Assembly: GCA_002340515.1 (NCBI GenBank)
Contig: DDMF01000006.1
Location: forward strand, 1 to 9,675
From: Rhodobacteraceae bacterium UBA2553
Lineage (GTDB): Bacteria; Pseudomonadota; Alphaproteobacteria; Rhodobacterales; Rhodobacteraceae
Length of the DNA stretch: 9,675 bases
Direction: 5' to 3'
The translations under genes were made by a program, and so were the position numbers. The notes below the pieces were generated by a model, which was given only the letters and a program-made list of their open reading frames with translations, ran no database searches and was not told the origin of the DNA. Of this stretch, positions 6,720 to 9,675 are shown piece by piece; positions within the stretch are counted from its first letter, which is position 1, and the number at the start of each line of letters is the position of its first letter.

Positions 6720-6907
6720 CTGTTTGATGGCGTTTGGCCGCTGAAACATGAAATTTGATTTGGCGCGGGGGACGTCGGCGTAGAGGTTCTGCCGTAACGC
6801 TCCCGTGCCAAATTTTCGAGGTATAGATCCGCTATGTGGCAAACCTCGGTCGTCGCGCCTTGCGGGTACCCCTCATAAGTCCTCATTGGTTGGGAAGGTG
6901 GAACAAA
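6720..6907 (+). promoter_or_regulatory. 188-bp leader before iolC with a long inverted repeat
   Basis: ATTTGGCGCGGG (6758-6769) can pair with CCCGTGCCAAAT (6802-6813), a 12-bp stem with one G-U pair. The 32-base loop contains a smaller GGC/GCC stem. Four T follow, so it might act as a weak terminator for the upstream operon, or as a leader structure of iolC. A tatagat sequence at about 6822-6828 could be a -10 element of a separate iolC promoter, but no good -35 was found. Base composition becomes more GC-rich after this spacer, which is consistent with two joined gene blocks. Confidence 0.35.
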
Positions 6908-8818
6908 TTGAGTGTTCTTGATCTGATTACAATAGGCCGCTCCTCGGTGGATCTTTACGGCGCGCAGGTTGGCGGGCGGTTAGAGGACATGGGGTCTTTT
7001 GACAAATACATTGGTGGCTCGCCCACCAACATTGCCTGCGGCACGGCGCGATTGGGTCTGAAATCAGCGGTGATCACGGGCGTCGGCGACGAACATATGG
7101 GCCGCTTTATCGTTGAGCAATTGCAGCGCGAAGGCGTGAACACAGACGGGGTAAAAACGGACCCCGACCGGCTTAGCGCCCTGGTGCTTTTGGGCATTCG
7201 CGACCAAGAACAGTTCCCGCTGATTTTTTACCGCGAGAATTGTGCGGATATGGGGCTGACGGTCGATGATATCGATCCGGACTTCATCCGATCGGCGCGG
7301 TCCGTGGTGGCGACCGGCACCCATCTCAGCCACCCACAGGTGGAAGCGGCCACGATCAAGGCACTTGAGATTGCACGAAAGGCGGGGATGCAGACGGCGC
7401 TGGATATCGACTACCGCCCGAACCTTTGGGGCGTGGCCGGGCATGGCGAGGGCGAAAGCCGGTTTGTCGAAAGCAAAGCGGTGACCGCGAAGTTGCAATC
7501 GACGTTGCATCTGTTTGATCTGATCGTCGGCACCGAGGAGGAATTCCACATCGCTGGCGGCTCGACCGATACGATCAAGGCGCTGCGTGCAGTACGCGCG
7601 GTCTCGAAGGCGACGCTGGTGTGCAAACGCGGCGCGGCAGGGGCGGTGGCCTTTACCGGCGATGTGCCGGACAGCTTCGATGATGGCGAGGCGGGCCCGG
7701 GCTTTCCGATCGAAGTCTTCAACGTGCTGGGCGCGGGCGACGGATTCATGTCCGGCCTGCTGAAGGGCTGGCTTGATGGCGAGGATTGGCCCACGACGTT
7801 GAAATACGCCAACGCGTGCGGTGCTTTTGCGGTCAGCCGCCATGGTTGCACCCCGGCCTATCCGAGCTGGGAAGAGCTTCAGTTTTTTTTTGACCGTGGC
7901 ATCACACGTCCCGATTTGCGCAACGATGCCGAACTCGAACAGGTGCATTGGGCCACGAACCGGCACGGCGATTGGTCGTCGGTCAAGACCTTTGCCTTCG
8001 ACCACCGGCTGCAATTGGAAGAGATGGACGGCTACACGCTTGAAAAGGGCGCTGCGTTCAAGGAGCTGTGTCTACGGGCCGCGCTCAAGGTGCAGGACGG
8101 GCAGCCGGGTTTCGGGATTCTATGCGACAACCGGATCGGGCGATCCGCGCTGCATAAGGCGACCGGCACAGGTCTCTGGATTGGCCGCCCGACGGAACTG
8201 CCCGGTTCGCGCCCCATCGAGTTTGAACCGGAGCTGGGGGATGACCTTGGCCAACTTCGTGAATGGGCGCGCGAGAACGTCGTCAAGCTGCTGGTCTTTG
8301 TGCATCCCGACGACGACGCGCAGACAAAGGCAAAGCACATCACGCGTGTAAAGCGCATGTTCACTGCGGCGCGGCGCAACGGGTTGGAATTCCTGCTGGA
8401 GATCATTCCCTCGAAAGTTGGTCCGGTTGACGACATGACATCGGCAACGCTGATCCAGTCGTTCTATGACGCGGGCGTGTTCCCCGACTGGTGGAAGCTG
8501 GAGCCATTCAAGACCGAGGCCGCATGGGTGAATGTCGTTACCGCAATTGAGCGCAACGACCGCCACACGCGCGGCATTGTTGTGCTGGGCCTCGACGCAC
8601 CGGAAGAGGAATTGGCGGCAAGCTTTGCGCTGGCGGCAAAGCAATCCCTGGTCAAGGGCTTTGCCGTTGGGAGGACGATCTTTGGTCATGCAGCGCGCAA
8701 TTGGTTGGCCGGCAATATCACCGATGGCGAGGCCGTTGATGAGATGGCGGGGAACTACGCCCGCCTGTGCAATATCTGGGACAGGGCTCGCAAGGACGCT
8801 TTGGAGGAAGTCGCATGA
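6908..8818 (+). CDS. iolC: Bifunctional 5-dehydro-2-deoxygluconokinase (IolC) fused to DUF2090 domain
   Basis: A 636-residue fusion. Residues 1-325 are a PfkB-family kinase that phosphorylates 5-dehydro-2-deoxy-D-gluconate in cytoplasmic myo-inositol degradation. It shows ITIGRSSVDLYG at the start, GGSPTNIACG, DIDYRPNLW and the GAGDG motif with catalytic Asp278. Residues about 329-636 form a DUF2090 domain, an aldolase-like TIM barrel often fused to IolC. It may cleave the kinase product as IolJ does, and DWWKLEPFK is a candidate site for a Schiff-base lysine; both points are inference. I chose the rare TTG start at 6908 because AAGGTGG lies six bases upstream and the protein then begins like other IolC proteins. 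A GTG at 6836 would add 24 unconserved residues. A run of nine T encodes FFF at the domain junction. The stop overlaps the iolD start (ATGA). Confidence 0.93.
   Translation: MSVLDLITIGRSSVDLYGAQVGGRLEDMGSFDKYIGGSPTNIACGTARLGLKSAVITGVGDEHMGRFIVEQLQREGVNTDGVKTDPDRLSALVLLGIRDQEQFPLIFYRENCADMGLTVDDIDPDFIRSARSVVATGTHLSHPQVEAATIKALEIARKAGMQTALDIDYRPNLWGVAGHGEGESRFVESKAVTAKLQSTLHLFDLIVGTEEEFHIAGGSTDTIKALRAVRAVSKATLVCKRGAAGAVAFTGDVPDSFDDGEAGPGFPIEVFNVLGAGDGFMSGLLKGWLDGEDWPTTLKYANACGAFAVSRHGCTPAYPSWEELQFFFDRGITRPDLRNDAELEQVHWATNRHGDWSSVKTFAFDHRLQLEEMDGYTLEKGAAFKELCLRAALKVQDGQPGFGILCDNRIGRSALHKATGTGLWIGRPTELPGSRPIEFEPELGDDLGQLREWARENVVKLLVFVHPDDDAQTKAKHITRVKRMFTAARRNGLEFLLEIIPSKVGPVDDMTSATLIQSFYDAGVFPDWWKLEPFKTEAAWVNVVTAIERNDRHTRGIVVLGLDAPEEELAASFALAAKQSLVKGFAVGRTIFGHAARNWLAGNITDGEAVDEMAGNYARLCNIWDRARKDALEEVA
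7883..7891 (+). repeat. T9 homopolymer at the IolC/DUF2090 junction
   Basis: Nine consecutive T encode Phe326-328 (CAG TTT TTT TTT GAC) in an otherwise GC-rich gene, precisely between the kinase and DUF2090 domains. One extra T in the transcript would create TTT TTT TTT TGA, an immediate stop that leaves a free kinase domain. One fewer T would open a long alternative frame. Whether slippage occurs is unknown, and it may be simple chance. Confidence 0.5.
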
Positions 8819-9675
8819 GCAACACAATCCGGCTGACCGCCGCGCAAGCCATGGTGCGTTACATCGCGGCGCAACAGAATGATGATGGCGAACGCTTTAT
8901 CGAAGGCTGCTGGGCGATCTTTGGGCATGGCAACGTCGCGGGGATCGGCGAGGCGTTGCATGCCGCCAAAGACGGTTTTCCGACGTGGCGCGGCCACAAT
9001 GAACAGACCATGGCCCATGCCGCCATTGCCTATGCCAAACAGTCGGGGCGGCGTAAAGCGATGGCTGTGACCTCGTCTATTGGGCCCGGCGCGGCGAACA
9101 TGGTGACGGCTGCCGCCTTGGCACATGTCAACCGCCTGCCGGTGCTGCTGATCCCCGGAGATGTCTTTGCAGATCGTGGTCCTGACCCGGTCCTGCAACA
9201 GGTCGAAGATTGGGGCGACGGCACCGTGACCGTGAACGATGCGTTCAAACCGGTGACCCGCTATTTTGACCGCATCATGCGGCCAGAGCAGTTGCTGACA
9301 GCCCTGCCGCGTGCCTTCCGCACCATGACCGATCCGGCGGAGTGCGGGCCGGTTTGCCTGTCGTTCTGTCAGGATGTGCAAGCCGAGGCCTATGACTATC
9401 CCGAGAGTTTCTTTGAGCCAAAGATCTGGCGGCAGCGACGCATCCGTCCCGACGAGGGCGAGTTGGTCGAGGTCGCTGACCTGATCCGCGCGGCAAAACG
9501 CCCGGTGATCGTGGCCGGTGGTGGGGTGCATTACGCCCAAGCGACCGGGGCGTTGGCGGCTTTTGCCGAGGCGCACAACATCCCGGTGACTGAAACGCAG
9601 GCGGGCAAATCTGCGCTACCTTGGGATCATCCGCTGAACCTCGGCCCCATTGGTGTCACCGGGGGCGCGGCGGCC
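8815..9675 (+). CDS. iolD: 3D-(3,5/4)-trihydroxycyclohexane-1,2-dione hydrolase, N-terminal part
   Basis: Thiamine-diphosphate enzyme that opens the ring of the inositol-derived trione to give 5-deoxy-glucuronate in the myo-inositol pathway. The window holds the first 287 residues of a protein normally a little over 600 long; the frame is open to the last base. Visible are the N-terminal ThDP-binding (Pyr) domain with the cofactor-activating Glu63 in RGHNEQTMAHAA (59-70), the SSIGPGAANMVTAA stretch (87-100) and LLIPGDVFADRGPDP (111-125). The central domain begins at about residue 190 (PVIVAGGG at about 244-251). The C-terminal cofactor domain lies beyond the window. The ATG overlaps the iolC stop by ATGA, with GGAGGAAG upstream, so translation is coupled. 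Pairing with iolC fixes the identity over other ThDP enzymes such as acetolactate synthase. Confidence 0.94.
   Translation, partial: MSNTIRLTAAQAMVRYIAAQQNDDGERFIEGCWAIFGHGNVAGIGEALHAAKDGFPTWRGHNEQTMAHAAIAYAKQSGRRKAMAVTSSIGPGAANMVTAAALAHVNRLPVLLIPGDVFADRGPDPVLQQVEDWGDGTVTVNDAFKPVTRYFDRIMRPEQLLTALPRAFRTMTDPAECGPVCLSFCQDVQAEAYDYPESFFEPKIWRQRRIRPDEGELVEVADLIRAAKRPVIVAGGGVHYAQATGALAAFAEAHNIPVTETQAGKSALPWDHPLNLGPIGVTGGAAA

Noticed and set aside
6123..6842. 239-residue minus-strand open frame
   Set aside because: Antisense to the TIM-barrel gene, which has complete metal ligands and a good ribosome binding site.
7064..8014. 316-residue minus-strand open frame
   Set aside because: Antisense shadow of iolC; product is low-complexity Arg/Ala-rich with no family features.
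7821..8351. 176-residue plus-strand frame entered by a one-base deletion at the T9 run
   Set aside because: The product is Arg/Ser-rich without any domain; considered only as a by-product of possible slippage.
8755..9576. 273-residue minus-strand open frame
   Set aside because: Antisense to iolC end and iolD, whose ThDP motifs leave no doubt about the true strand.

Overview
The window looks like a chromosomal segment of an alphaproteobacterium, most likely a marine Rhodobacterales (Roseobacter-type) organism. The basis is recall of protein families: the IolC-DUF2090 fusion followed by IolD, the tripartite TRAP transporter, the IS30-type transposase variant and the LacI subfamily all have the appearance of that group. 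No database search was run. GC content appears moderate in the TRAP genes and clearly higher in iolC/iolD.

Left end (about 1-777): insertion-sequence debris. A minus-strand fragment encodes the N-terminus of an IS30-family transposase. Its reading frame stops matching the family at about position 17, where the sequence turns into something like an IS3-type terminus, which suggests one IS inserted into another. The IS30 outer end probably lies near 329-350. Positions 351-777 hold no gene I can support.

Middle (778-6719): a LacI-family repressor on the minus strand diverges from a plus-strand operon. The operon encodes a complete TRAP transporter: DctP binding protein, DctQ small membrane subunit and DctM large permease. 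A beta-hydroxyacid dehydrogenase and a xylose-isomerase-like TIM-barrel protein follow. The divergent spacer contains several palindromes that could be operators. A strong intrinsic terminator sits between dctP and dctQ and probably sets a high ratio of binding protein to permease.

Right end (6908-9675): a 5-dehydro-2-deoxygluconokinase (IolC) fused to a C-terminal DUF2090 domain. It overlaps by ATGA with iolD (trihydroxycyclohexane-dione hydrolase), which runs off the window. These are core myo-inositol catabolism genes.

Taken together, the window reads as a LacI-controlled uptake and catabolism locus. A TRAP transporter, a dehydrogenase and an isomerase/epimerase-like enzyme of unknown substrate are joined to an inositol-degradation operon. 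The substrate of the TRAP/dehydrogenase/TIM-barrel part cannot be read from sequence. The carboxylate-type arginine in DctP and the threonate-dehydrogenase-like active site of the dehydrogenase point to a sugar acid or inositol-derived acid rather than free inositol. I found no CRISPR array, tRNA or rRNA, and no clearly novel defence or mobile system.
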